Source: Litoribrevibacter euphylliae
GTDB taxonomy: Bacteria > Pseudomonadota > Gammaproteobacteria > Pseudomonadales > Litoribrevibacteraceae
NCBI RefSeq assembly: GCF_042646085.1
Contig: NZ_JBHRSZ010000002.1
Span: 372,001-436,000, forward strand
Direction: 5' to 3'
DNA: 64,000 bases
Shown here: in pieces, positions 35,927 to 44,785 of the stretch
Numbering within the stretch: the stretch's first letter is position 1
Layout of the letters: the number at the start of each line of letters is the position of its first letter
The notes under the pieces: generated by a model
The model's input: the letters and a program-made list of their open reading frames with translations, nothing else
What the model was told of the DNA's origin: nothing
Databases searched by the model: none
Made by a program: the position numbers and the translations under genes

Positions 35927-36495
35927 TAGGTTTTCGGAAGCGTCACACCTGTTTGACCTTGGTACTTACCACCACGATCTTTATACGAAGTGTCACAAGG
36001 TTCGTCCGACTGTAGGAACAACATCTGAGCCACACCTTCATTGGCATAAATCTTAGCCGGCAAGTTGGTCGTATTAGAAAACTCCAACGTTACATGACCT
36101 TCCCACTCAGGCTCCAACGGCGTTACATTCACAATAATGCCACAACGCGCATAGGTGGACTTGCCTAAACAGATAGTCAACACATCACGAGGAATTCGGA
36201 AATACTCAACCGTTCTCGCCAATGCAAAGGAGTTTGGCGGAATCACACACACATCATCGACAATATCCACAAAACTCTTTTCATCGAAATTCTTTGGATC
36301 TACCGTTGCTGAATGAATATTGGTAAAGACTTTAAACTCATTTGAACAACGAACATCGTAACCATAGCTGGATGTACCATAAGAAATTAAACGATCGTTG
36401 TTTGCACCATAGCGCACCTGACCAGGCTCAAACGGCTCAATCATGCCTTGCTCTTGCGCCATGCGACGGATCCACTTATCCGACTTAATTGACAT
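35926..36495 (-). CDS. dcd: dCTP deaminase
   Basis: Enzyme of 189 residues deaminating dCTP to dUTP, the main source of dUMP for thymidylate in enterobacteria-like species. The motifs LGKSTYARCGIIVNVTPLEP and HVTLEFSNTT include the catalytic Glu; the C-terminal KYQGQTGVTLPKT is the mobile lid. A GGAG ribosome site precedes the ATG. It lies downstream of apbC with about 105 bases between, and overlaps the TetR gene. Confidence 0.95.
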   Translation of the reverse strand: MSIKSDKWIRRMAQEQGMIEPFEPGQVRYGANNDRLISYGTSSYGYDVRCSNEFKVFTNIHSATVDPKNFDEKSFVDIVDDVCVIPPNSFALARTVEYFRIPRDVLTICLGKSTYARCGIIVNVTPLEPEWEGHVTLEFSNTTNLPAKIYANEGVAQMLFLQSDEPCDTSYKDRGGKYQGQTGVTLPKT

Positions 36496-36600
36496 CTATA
36501 TTCTCCTTTCGGCCTGACAATATGCCCGGCATTAAACTAATTTTGCACATAATACCTGCACGCCCATTAAATGCCTATGAGCGTTACATTTCGGATGATA

Positions 36601-37689
36601 TTAATCATCGCTCATTTGAATAATCGGCATCTCTTCTTGTGCTTGATTCTGTTGAGCCAAACGAGCCATCGCTCGTCGGGCAATGTCGATATACATCATC
36701 GCAATCGGACTTTCAGGATCGTCTGCCACATGCGGGCTTCCCGCATCGGCCTTTTCCCGAATACTCAATGACAAAGGCAGTTCGCCAATTAAGGATGTAC
36801 CAAACTCTTTCGCGATACGATCGCCACCGCCTTCGCCAAAGATCGGCTCTTCATGACCGCACTTAGTACAAATGTGCGTGCTCATATTTTCAATCACCCC
36901 CAGCACAGGCACATTCACCTTACGGAACATTTCAATGCCTTTCTTAGCATCCAATAATGCCAAGTCTTGGGGGGTTGTAACGATGACGGCCGCTGTTACC
37001 GGTACTTTTTGAGATAACGTCAGCTGAATATCACCCGTTCCTGGCGGAAGATCGATCACCAAGTAATCCAAATCATCCCACAATGTCTGAGTAAGCAATT
37101 GCTGAAGCGCACCACTGACCATAGGACCACGCCAAACCATCGGGGTGTTTTCTGTCACCAAAAACGCCATCGACATCACCTGTAAGCCATGCGCTTCAAT
37201 CGGAAGAAAGAACTTCTCATCCTGAACTTCCGGACGAACACCATCAGCCACACCCAGCATCAACCCTTGACTGGGGCCATAAATATCCGCATCCAACAAA
37301 CCTACGCGAGCACCTTCATGTTTCAACGCCAACGCCAAATTAGCAGAAGTCGTTGACTTACCAACCCCACCTTTGCCCGACGCAACGGCAATGATGTTTT
37401 TAACGCCTTTCAGACCAGGAAGATTGTTCGCTGTTTTTTGTGCCTCAACCTTCCAGTCAACAACGACTTCAACTCGGTGTTCATCAAATTCAGAACTTAA
37501 TCCACTTTGAAGCAACTGCTGAACACCGCCACCAAAAAACTCAGCAGCGTACGGCAAGGTAAGTTTCACTGTGATCGATTGATCATCAATTTCGATACTG
37601 TTCACCGCACCGGCTTCAACATAATTTTGTTCAAGATAAGGATCGGTGATATTGGAGATTACGTCTTCGACTTGAGAACGATCAATCAT
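36601..37689 (-). CDS. apbC: Iron-sulfur cluster carrier / P-loop ATPase
   Basis: Mrp/ApbC protein of 362 residues that binds and transfers Fe-S clusters. The N-terminal MIP18-like domain (about 1-85) is followed by deviant Walker A SGKGGVGKST (about 103-112), switch VIDLPPGTGD and the cluster-binding CX2C in THICTKCGHEEP near residue 276. I chose the ATG at 37689 with AAGGAAG upstream, not the in-frame one at 37707. It is divergent from metG, an arrangement conserved in E. coli. Confidence 0.94.
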   Translation of the reverse strand: MIDRSQVEDVISNITDPYLEQNYVEAGAVNSIEIDDQSITVKLTLPYAAEFFGGGVQQLLQSGLSSEFDEHRVEVVVDWKVEAQKTANNLPGLKGVKNIIAVASGKGGVGKSTTSANLALALKHEGARVGLLDADIYGPSQGLMLGVADGVRPEVQDEKFFLPIEAHGLQVMSMAFLVTENTPMVWRGPMVSGALQQLLTQTLWDDLDYLVIDLPPGTGDIQLTLSQKVPVTAAVIVTTPQDLALLDAKKGIEMFRKVNVPVLGVIENMSTHICTKCGHEEPIFGEGGGDRIAKEFGTSLIGELPLSLSIREKADAGSPHVADDPESPIAMMYIDIARRAMARLAQQNQAQEEMPIIQMSDD

Positions 37690-37982
37690 CTGGATAACTT
37701 CCTTCAAAACGGCGTTTCAGGCAACCTCAAGTTCGTTCGGAGAAAGAACTCGAACGAAAGCCACCACACGCATAATAAGATGGCGCGTATTAAACCATAA
37801 TCAGCACTTTGGATTCACATATTTTTCTGTAAACAGAACACCTCAAAATGAACACGAGAGGTGAAAAACTTCATCAAACCAAGTAATATTGCCCACCACG
37901 TTTAAGGCTTATTATCTTTCGCCTATTCAACATTCGGATAATCACACGAACTGATCAACTACTAACGAGCTGAGTTTCAACA

Positions 37983-40046
37983 ATGACCGACGTTCAACCG
38001 CGTAAAATTCTTGTAACAAGCGCATTGCCGTATGCCAATGGCCCGATTCATCTGGGTCACCTTCTTGAGTACATTCAGACGGATATCTGGTCTCGTTTCC
38101 AGAAATCTCGTGGACATGAGTGTTACTACGTTTGTGCTGATGATGCACACGGCACCGCCATTATGTTACGCGCAGAACGCGAAGGCATTACTCCAGAGCA
38201 ATTGATTGCCCGCATATCGGAAGAACATCAAGCGGATTTTGCGGACTTCAAAATCAAGTTCGACAACTATCACTCCACGCATTCCGAAGAAAACCGCGAA
38301 CTGTCTTCTTACATTTATAAGCAATGTCGCGACAATGGCCACATAGCGACTCGCATGATCACTCAGGCCTTCGACCCGGAACAAAACTTGTTCTTGGCAG
38401 ATCGCTACATTAAAGGCGAATGCCCTAAGTGTGGTGCCGATGATCAATACGGTGATAACTGTGAAGCCTGTGGTGCAACCTATTCACCAGCAGAATTGAA
38501 GAACGCCAAGTCTGTAATTTCTGGTGCAACGCCCATTCAAAAAGATTCAGAACACTTCTTCTTCAAACTGACAGATTTCGAAGACTTTTTGAAAGACTGG
38601 ACCAAAGCCGGCCATCTTCAAGATTCTGTTTCAAACAAGCTTCAAGAATGGTTGGAAGGCGGTCTTCAGGATTGGGATATCAGCCGTGATGCCCCCTATT
38701 TCGGTTTTGAAATCCCGGACGCACCAGGTAAGTATTTCTACGTTTGGCTGGACGCACCGATTGGCTACATGGCGAGTTTCAAAAACCTATGCGATCGCGA
38801 AGGCATTAACTTCGATGAATTCTGGGCGAAAGACTCGGAAGCCGAGCTTTACCACTTCATCGGTAAAGACATCATCAACTTCCACGCCCTATTTTGGCCT
38901 GCGATGTTAAGCTGCTCTGGTTTCCGTACGCCAACCGCTGTGAACGCACACGGTTTCGTTACGGTAGACGGAGCTAAAATGTCGAAGTCTCGTGGCACCT
39001 TCATCAAGGCTCGCACCTTCGTTGACCATGTGAACCCAGAAGCACTTCGTTACTACTTCGCCGCAAAACTAGGCAACGGCGTAGACGACTTCGATCTGAA
39101 CTTTGAAGATTTCGTGCAGCGCGTAAATGCGGACTTGGTAAACAAGTACGTCAACATCGCTTCTCGTTGTGCTCCATTCATCAAAAAAGCTGGCGGCAAA
39201 CTGTCTGAAAACATTGCCGAACCAGAAATGATGCAGAGCTTCATTGAAGCCGGTGAACAAATTGCTGAATTCTATGAAAACCGCGAATTTGGTAAAGCAA
39301 CTAAACTGATCATGGAATTGGCGGATCGTGCCAACGAGTACATCCAAACCAAAGAACCATGGGTACTAGCTAAGCAAGAAGGCAAAGAACAAGAAGTTCT
39401 GGATATTTGTACTTTAGGCATCAACTTGTTCCGTCAGATCACTATTTATTTAGCACCTGTGCTTCCTGAAATGGCAGAGAAAGTTCAAGCCTTTATGAAT
39501 CTTGAGACTCTGTCGTGGGAAAGTCGCAAGGAAGTACTGAAAGGTCACAGTATTAATAAATTCAAACCTTTGATGCAACGTGTTGAAGGTGCACAAATCG
39601 AGAAAATGAAAGAAGCAACCGTGGCAGATTTAGAAGCAGAACAAGCACTGGCGGCGAACAGCACTACTAAAGCTGCAGAAGAAACCAGCAACAAGCATTG
39701 GGAAGACAACCCACTGGCTGAACAAATCACTTTCGATGATTTCGTGAAAGTCGATATGCGCGTTGCCTTGATTGAAAACGCACAACACGTCGAAGGTGCA
39801 GGTAAGCTACTTCAGCTAACCCTGGATTTGGGCGGCGAAAAGCGTAATGTCTTCGCCGGCATCAAATCCGCCTACAAACCAGAAGACTTAATTGGCCGTA
39901 AGACCATAATGGTCGCTAACCTGGCACCACGTAAGATGAAGTTCGGCGTGTCAGAAGGCATGGTGATGGCTGCAGGCCCTGGTGGTAAAGAGATTTACCT
40001 ATTCTCACCTGACGAAGGTGCAGAACCAGGTATGCGTGTCTTCTAA
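37983..40046 (+). CDS. metG: Methionyl-tRNA synthetase
   Basis: Class I synthetase of 687 residues. HLGH is at about 23-26, the zinc-binding cysteines CPKCGADD and CEACG at about 143-161, KMSKS at about 332-336 and the anticodon-binding helices follow. The C-terminal EMAP-II-like tRNA-binding domain is at about 580-687 (FDDFVKVDMRVALIENAQHV). It is the long dimeric form as in E. coli. A linker of low complexity rich in Ala/Glu (about 540-575) joins the domains. Confidence 0.97.
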   Translation: MTDVQPRKILVTSALPYANGPIHLGHLLEYIQTDIWSRFQKSRGHECYYVCADDAHGTAIMLRAEREGITPEQLIARISEEHQADFADFKIKFDNYHSTHSEENRELSSYIYKQCRDNGHIATRMITQAFDPEQNLFLADRYIKGECPKCGADDQYGDNCEACGATYSPAELKNAKSVISGATPIQKDSEHFFFKLTDFEDFLKDWTKAGHLQDSVSNKLQEWLEGGLQDWDISRDAPYFGFEIPDAPGKYFYVWLDAPIGYMASFKNLCDREGINFDEFWAKDSEAELYHFIGKDIINFHALFWPAMLSCSGFRTPTAVNAHGFVTVDGAKMSKSRGTFIKARTFVDHVNPEALRYYFAAKLGNGVDDFDLNFEDFVQRVNADLVNKYVNIASRCAPFIKKAGGKLSENIAEPEMMQSFIEAGEQIAEFYENREFGKATKLIMELADRANEYIQTKEPWVLAKQEGKEQEVLDICTLGINLFRQITIYLAPVLPEMAEKVQAFMNLETLSWESRKEVLKGHSINKFKPLMQRVEGAQIEKMKEATVADLEAEQALAANSTTKAAEETSNKHWEDNPLAEQITFDDFVKVDMRVALIENAQHVEGAGKLLQLTLDLGGEKRNVFAGIKSAYKPEDLIGRKTIMVANLAPRKMKFGVSEGMVMAAGPGGKEIYLFSPDEGAEPGMRVF

Positions 40047-40076
40047 TTTATTCTTAGATTCTTCTCATACCCACAC

Positions 40077-40106
40077 AAAAAGGTCGGACACGTTCCGGCC
40101 TTTTTT
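40077..40106 (+). terminator. Rho-independent terminator of metG
   Basis: A 12-base stem (AAAAAGGTCGGA at 40077-40088 with TCCGGCCTTTTT, one G-U pair) encloses a CACGT loop and runs into a T-tract, 30 bases after metG. Confidence 0.9.
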
Positions 40107-40241
40107 TATATCCAAATCACAACGCCTGCTCAACTTTTACTGATTTACTACATTCCTCCGATTGATGCACTAAAAGTCACACGGCAAGGTGAAGCTACGG
40201 CAACTCACACCTGAATAAAAATCACTACACAAGGAAAAAAC

Positions 40242-40472
40242 GTGGCCAACCGTCTTAGCTTAGGAAATCATTGGGAGCACTTCATTCAGCAAGAAATTAA
40301 AAGTGGTCGATACCTATCTGTATCTGAAGTGCTAAGAGATGCATTAAGAGCCCTTGAAGAAAGAAGATCCAACCATCAAACGCTTGAACCTCTCTCTGGC
40401 TTTAGTTCACCCTATTCAAATTCTTCTCGATTTGAAGATCACATGAGCATTGATCACATCATTCACGAATAG
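40242..40472 (+). CDS. ParD-like antitoxin family protein, without toxin
   Basis: Protein of 76 residues starting at GTG with AAGGA upstream. Its first 40 residues fit the ribbon-helix-helix of ParD/CopG antitoxins: MANRLSLGNHWEHFIQQEI, then SGRYLSVSEVLRDALRALEE. The C-terminal half, where ParD binds ParE, is Ser- and His-rich and unlike the usual ParD tail. No ParE-type frame follows in the next 265 bases, nor upstream. It may be an orphan antitoxin, a relic or an exapted DNA-binding regulator of the neighbouring rnf operon. Confidence 0.65.
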   Translation: MANRLSLGNHWEHFIQQEIKSGRYLSVSEVLRDALRALEERRSNHQTLEPLSGFSSPYSNSSRFEDHMSIDHIIHE

Positions 40473-40565
40473 TCTTTATCCAAAAATCCGAACTACCAAT
40501 CAAATATTATCTACTTAGCCGATAAGAATTATAGACAATTTTCTTAATGACAAAGCCATTACAAC

Positions 40566-40594
40566 TTGATTGGCAGAGCCCTGTGCCAGATAAT
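40566..40594 (+). promoter_or_regulatory. Predicted sigma-70 promoter of the rnf operon
   Basis: TTGATT at 40566-40571 and GATAAT at 40589-40594, with the ideal 17-base spacer, lie about 145 bases before rnfA. No other promoter of equal quality is seen in the gap. Confidence 0.6.
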
Positions 40595-40738
40595 ACGCGC
40601 GCCTAAGATTCTAGAACTATCATAATTTCTCTGCTTACTTACGTTTTGTTGATCGAGATCGGTACCTATTGCTGACAAAACAGTTATAAGCACTAGCTCT
40701 TTGGCACCTTTGATTAAGCGGATAAAGTGATATAGCTA

Positions 40739-41320
40739 ATGGTTGATTATCTACTGATTCTGGTCAGTACCATCCTGGTGAACAACTTCGTATTGGTTCA
40801 GTTCCTTGGTTTATGCCCATTCATGGGAGTGTCCAATAAACTCGAAACTGCCATGGGTATGTCACTGGCAACCACCTTCGTATTAACACTTTCTTCTGTA
40901 TGCAGTTACCTAACGTACGAATTCATTCTCGAACCGCTTAATATTACCTACCTAAAAACTATTTCCTTTATTTTGGTGATTGCCGTGGTTGTGCAGTTCA
41001 CTGAAATGTTCGTGCGTAAAGCCAGTCCGGTACTCTATAAGGTGTTAGGGGTATTTTTACCGCTGATCACCACCAACTGTGCGGTACTCGGTGTTGCATT
41101 ACTCAACATCAAAAAAGAAAACGATTTCATTGAATCCGTATTTTACGGTTTCGGCGCAGCAGTGGGCTTTTCACTGGTATTAGTATTATTTGCAGCCATG
41201 CGTGAGCGCATTGCTGTTTCCGATGTGCCTGTGCCTTTCCAAGGCGCAGCTATTGGTATGATTACAGCCGGCCTTATGTCTCTGGCCTTTATGGGCTTCA
41301 CTGGCCTAGTAACTTTATAA
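40739..41320 (+). CDS. rnfA: Ion-translocating oxidoreductase complex subunit A
   Basis: Integral membrane protein of 193 residues, very close to E. coli RsxA over its whole length, with six helices. The conserved cysteines in FLGLCPFMGV and LITTNCAVLG bind the cluster shared with RnfE within the membrane. The Rnf complex links ferredoxin oxidation to NAD+ reduction with ion pumping, or works in reverse, and in E. coli it also resets SoxR. First gene of rnfABCDGE-nth. Confidence 0.96.
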   Translation: MVDYLLILVSTILVNNFVLVQFLGLCPFMGVSNKLETAMGMSLATTFVLTLSSVCSYLTYEFILEPLNITYLKTISFILVIAVVVQFTEMFVRKASPVLYKVLGVFLPLITTNCAVLGVALLNIKKENDFIESVFYGFGAAVGFSLVLVLFAAMRERIAVSDVPVPFQGAAIGMITAGLMSLAFMGFTGLVTL

Positions 41321-41329
41321 GGAGGCGAC

Positions 41330-41935
41330 ATGACGTTATTAACCGCTATCCTTGCCTTAGTTGGCTTAGCGCTTCTCTTTGGAGCCATTCTCGGCTTTGC
41401 CTCAATCCGCTATAAAGTGGAAGGCAATCCCATCGTCGATCAAATCGATGCTCTGCTCCCTCAAACTCAATGCGGACAATGTAGCTACCCGGGTTGTAAG
41501 CCTTACGCTGAAGCCATTGCAGGCGGTGAGAAAATTAATAAGTGTCCTCCTGGTGGTGAAACGACTATTCAAGCCTTGGCCGATTTATTAGGTGTTGAGC
41601 CAGAACCGTTGGATGCCGAACACGGTGAAGAATCCGTTACCAAAGTAGCCATCATTCGTGAAGATGAATGTATTGGCTGTACCAAATGTATTCAGGCCTG
41701 CCCGGTTGATGCCATTCTAGGCGCAGCAAAACAAATGCACACCGTGATTGCCAGCGAATGTACCGGCTGTGATCTCTGTGTAGAACCTTGCCCTGTCGAT
41801 TGTATTGATATGGTGCCTGTGGCGCCTACGCTTCAAACTTGGAGCTGGGATCAACCGCCTTCTGCAGCTGACACAGTAACGACACAGAATGATCATCTAA
41901 TTATTACGGATAAAGGCCGAGGAGAAGCTGCCTAA
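41330..41935 (+). CDS. rnfB: Ion-translocating oxidoreductase complex subunit B
   Basis: Iron-sulfur protein of 201 residues: N-terminal membrane anchor (about 1-24), then a 4Fe-4S site with Cys48, 51, 56 and 72, then two ferredoxin-type clusters (CIGCTKCIQACP and CTGCDLCVEPCP). It takes electrons from ferredoxin toward the membrane subunits. AAGGAGG precedes the ATG. Its stop overlaps the rnfC start (TAATG), indicating translational coupling. Confidence 0.96.
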   Translation: MTLLTAILALVGLALLFGAILGFASIRYKVEGNPIVDQIDALLPQTQCGQCSYPGCKPYAEAIAGGEKINKCPPGGETTIQALADLLGVEPEPLDAEHGEESVTKVAIIREDECIGCTKCIQACPVDAILGAAKQMHTVIASECTGCDLCVEPCPVDCIDMVPVAPTLQTWSWDQPPSAADTVTTQNDHLIITDKGRGEAA

Positions 41936-44778
41936 TGAGTCAAGCAATAAAACTCTGGGATATCCACGGCGGCATTCATCCAGCAGAAAATAAAGAGCAA
42001 TCATCTCAAAAGCCGATTCGCCAGGCAGCCTTGCCAAAGAAACTGTATCTGCCACTGCAACAACATATTGGTAGCCCATCGGAGCTATCTATCAAGGTTG
42101 GCGATAAAGTACTGAAAGGCCAACGCATTGCAGAAGCGAATGGTTTCATCAGTGCTTCATTGCACGCACCAACCTCAGGTACTGTGGTTGCGATTGAAAA
42201 TCGCGCGATTCCACACCCTTCCGGTCTGTCCGCTGAAACTCTGATCATCGAGACCGACGGTGAAGAAACTTGGTGTGAACGTGAAATCATTGAGGATTAT
42301 CGTCACACCGATCCAAAAGTATTACTAAACCATATCCGTAATCATGGCATTACTGGTATGGGCGGTGCAGGCTTCCCGACATCAGTGAAACTGACCGCGA
42401 AAGATGATGATCACATCGACACCTTAATCATTAATGGTGCTGAGTGTGAGCCTTACATCACCGCCGATCACCTGCTTATGCGGGAACGCGCCGATCAAAT
42501 CATTGAAGGCATTGGCATTCTTGGCCACATCCTAAAACCTCGCCGCTGCATTATCGGCGTTGAGGATAACAAGATGGATGCAGTAGAAGCGTTAAAAGCT
42601 TCCGTTCAATCTCACCCGAATACCTTGCCATTTGAAGTGGTAGTTGCGGCTATTCCAACCAAATACCCATCCGGTGGTGAGAAACAATTGATTCAAATTC
42701 TTACGGGTAAAGAAGTACCTCACGGTGGTATTCCCGCCGACCTAGGCATTGTGTGTCAAAACGTCGGAACCGTTGCTGCGGTGAGTAAAGCCGTTTTACA
42801 AGGCGAACCTCTGATCAGCCGAATTACCACAGTGACCGGTAATGCTGTCGCTGATAAAGGCAATTTCGAAACCTTAATCGGTACTTCCATAGCAGACCTA
42901 CTGTATCAGTGCGGTTTGGACGAAGACGATCTGCACCGCTTACTCATGGGCGGGCCAATGATGGGCTTCGCATTACAGACCACTGATCTGCCAGTGATTA
43001 AAACCACTAACTGTATTCTTGCAGCCACAGAAGCAGAATTCCCGAACCCAGCAACCGTCCAAGACTGTATTCGTTGCGGTATGTGTGCCGAAGCCTGTCC
43101 TGCTGAGCTTCTTCCACAACAGCTGTATTGGTTCTCTCGCGCTAAAGAGTTTGATAAAGCCAAACACTTTAACTTGTTTGATTGTATTGAATGCGGCGCC
43201 TGTTCGTTTGTCTGCCCTAGTCATATTCCACTGGTTCAATATTTCCGTTTTGCCAAAGGCGGAATTCGCACGGAAGAGCAAGCACACATCAAATCAGATC
43301 GCGCAAAAATGCGTTTCGAAGCCAGACAAGAGCGCTTGGCTAAAGAAGAGGCTGAAAAAGAAGCACGCCGTAAAGCTCGTGCTGACGCAGCTGCAAAAGC
43401 CAAAGCGGAAAAAGAAAAAGCCGCCGCACAAGCAGAAGCAACACCCTCCGATAACGCCGAAGACGATAAGAAAGCCGCGATTGCAGCTGCGGTGGCCAGA
43501 GCCAAAACCAAAAAAGGTGCCGATGCATCAGCGCCGAGCGTTGATCTAAAAGCCTTAAAGGTAGAGTCGTCTCAGGCTCGCGCTGCGTATTTAAAAGCTC
43601 AACGTACGTTGGATGCCGCCAAAGAAGCGAGTGAAGTAACCCCGGAACAAATTGCCGAACAAGAAGCGGACATCGCTAAGCTGAAAAAAGCATACGACGA
43701 TGCCAAAGCCAAGATGGATTCAGCACGTAGCGGTGGTTCGACACCCGCTGCACCTGCGGAATCTAACGGCCCTGACCTGAAAGCCTTGAAAGTTGCCTCC
43801 TCGCAGGCCCGTGCTGCCCATTTAAAAGCTCAACGAGCATTGGATGCAGCGAAAGAAGCTGGTGAGCTTTCAGAGGAAGAAGTAAAAGCTCAAGAAGCTG
43901 AAGTGGCGAAACTACTCACCGCTTATGAAGACTCGAAGAAAGCACTGGATGACGCCAAGTCTGGAAATGCACCTTCAGCTGAAGCATCGGCAAACACCGC
44001 TGACACTCAGCCAGCCGTTGATGTTAAGGCGTTAAAGGTTGCCTCTTCACAAGCACGAGCAGCTCACCTCAAAGCACAGCGCGCATTCGACGCCGCTAAA
44101 GAAGCGGGCGAACTTTCAGCTGAAGAAGTCAAAGCACAGGAAGCCGAAGTAGCCAAGTTGCAGGCCACCTATGAAGCGGCTAAGAAAGCCTTGGATGATG
44201 CAAAGAATGGCGTCACGGCTTCAAGCAAAGAACAAGCAGTATCAAGCAAAGCTCAAGTCACGGATGCACCTGCGACCAAAACGCTCGATCAGAAATACAA
44301 AGAGATGAAGGTACAAGCATCTCAAGCCCGTGCCGCAGCAAAACAAGCACAAAAAGCGGTCGATGAAGCCAAAGAAGCAGGCCAAACGGCTGACGTAATC
44401 AAAGCACTGGAAGATACCCTAGCCGAAGCCGTTCAAAACTACGAGAAGCTCAATGCCAAGAAGTTAGTGCTTCAGGAAAAGGTCAAACTTCAGAAAGAAG
44501 CACCTGCAGCTAAATCGAACAGTTCTGAACCAGCCGAGGTAGCAGAAACAATCACTGAAACCAAAATCGAAGAAGACCCGGCACAAAAAGCTAAAGAACT
44601 AAAAGTGGCCGCGTCTCAAGCTAAGGCAGCATGGCGTAAACTGGAACGAGAGCTGAGCTCGGCACAAGAAGCCGGTGGCGACACCTCGGCTCTTGAAACA
44701 CAAGTTGCTGAAGCAAAAGAAAAATATGATCAGGCCAATGAAGCGAAAACGGCTGCAATGGACGCCCTGAAAGGATAA
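41935..44778 (+). CDS. rnfC: Ion-translocating oxidoreductase complex subunit C, long form
   Basis: Protein of 947 residues, far longer than the core of about 450. The core binds FMN and NADH (MGGAGFPTSVKL, NGAECEPYI) and has two 4Fe-4S clusters (CIRCGMCAEACP near 380; CIECGACSFVCP near 420). From about 455 an Ala/Lys/Glu-rich helical region begins. From about 537 come five imperfect repeats with the core ALKVASSQARAAHLKAQ, starting near 43543, 43774, 44020, 44287 and 44581; the second and third are nearly identical. Such tails occur in RnfC of other gammaproteobacteria and are predicted as long helices; the role is unknown. Confidence 0.95.
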   Translation: MSQAIKLWDIHGGIHPAENKEQSSQKPIRQAALPKKLYLPLQQHIGSPSELSIKVGDKVLKGQRIAEANGFISASLHAPTSGTVVAIENRAIPHPSGLSAETLIIETDGEETWCEREIIEDYRHTDPKVLLNHIRNHGITGMGGAGFPTSVKLTAKDDDHIDTLIINGAECEPYITADHLLMRERADQIIEGIGILGHILKPRRCIIGVEDNKMDAVEALKASVQSHPNTLPFEVVVAAIPTKYPSGGEKQLIQILTGKEVPHGGIPADLGIVCQNVGTVAAVSKAVLQGEPLISRITTVTGNAVADKGNFETLIGTSIADLLYQCGLDEDDLHRLLMGGPMMGFALQTTDLPVIKTTNCILAATEAEFPNPATVQDCIRCGMCAEACPAELLPQQLYWFSRAKEFDKAKHFNLFDCIECGACSFVCPSHIPLVQYFRFAKGGIRTEEQAHIKSDRAKMRFEARQERLAKEEAEKEARRKARADAAAKAKAEKEKAAAQAEATPSDNAEDDKKAAIAAAVARAKTKKGADASAPSVDLKALKVESSQARAAYLKAQRTLDAAKEASEVTPEQIAEQEADIAKLKKAYDDAKAKMDSARSGGSTPAAPAESNGPDLKALKVASSQARAAHLKAQRALDAAKEAGELSEEEVKAQEAEVAKLLTAYEDSKKALDDAKSGNAPSAEASANTADTQPAVDVKALKVASSQARAAHLKAQRAFDAAKEAGELSAEEVKAQEAEVAKLQATYEAAKKALDDAKNGVTASSKEQAVSSKAQVTDAPATKTLDQKYKEMKVQASQARAAAKQAQKAVDEAKEAGQTADVIKALEDTLAEAVQNYEKLNAKKLVLQEKVKLQKEAPAAKSNSSEPAEVAETITETKIEEDPAQKAKELKVAASQAKAAWRKLERELSSAQEAGGDTSALETQVAEAKEKYDQANEAKTAAMDALKG
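43543..44775 (+). repeat. Five imperfect coding repeats in rnfC
   Basis: Units of about 65 residues, each opening with a KALKVxSSQARA-type helix and followed by an AAKEAGELS turn, recur at about 43543, 43774, 44020, 44287 and 44581. Copies two and three are most alike. Similarity falls in the last two, so array growth by unequal exchange is likely oldest at the 3' end. Confidence 0.8.
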
Positions 44779-44785
44779 TTACCCT

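Noticed and set aside
40473..40738. Possible ParE toxin after the ParD-like gene
   Set aside because: No frame of adequate length on either strand and no ParE-like start; the region holds a promoter instead.
43236..43511. Minus-strand frames rich in Ala/Ser opposite rnfC
   Set aside because: By-products of the repetitive Ala/Lys/Glu codons of the rnfC tail.
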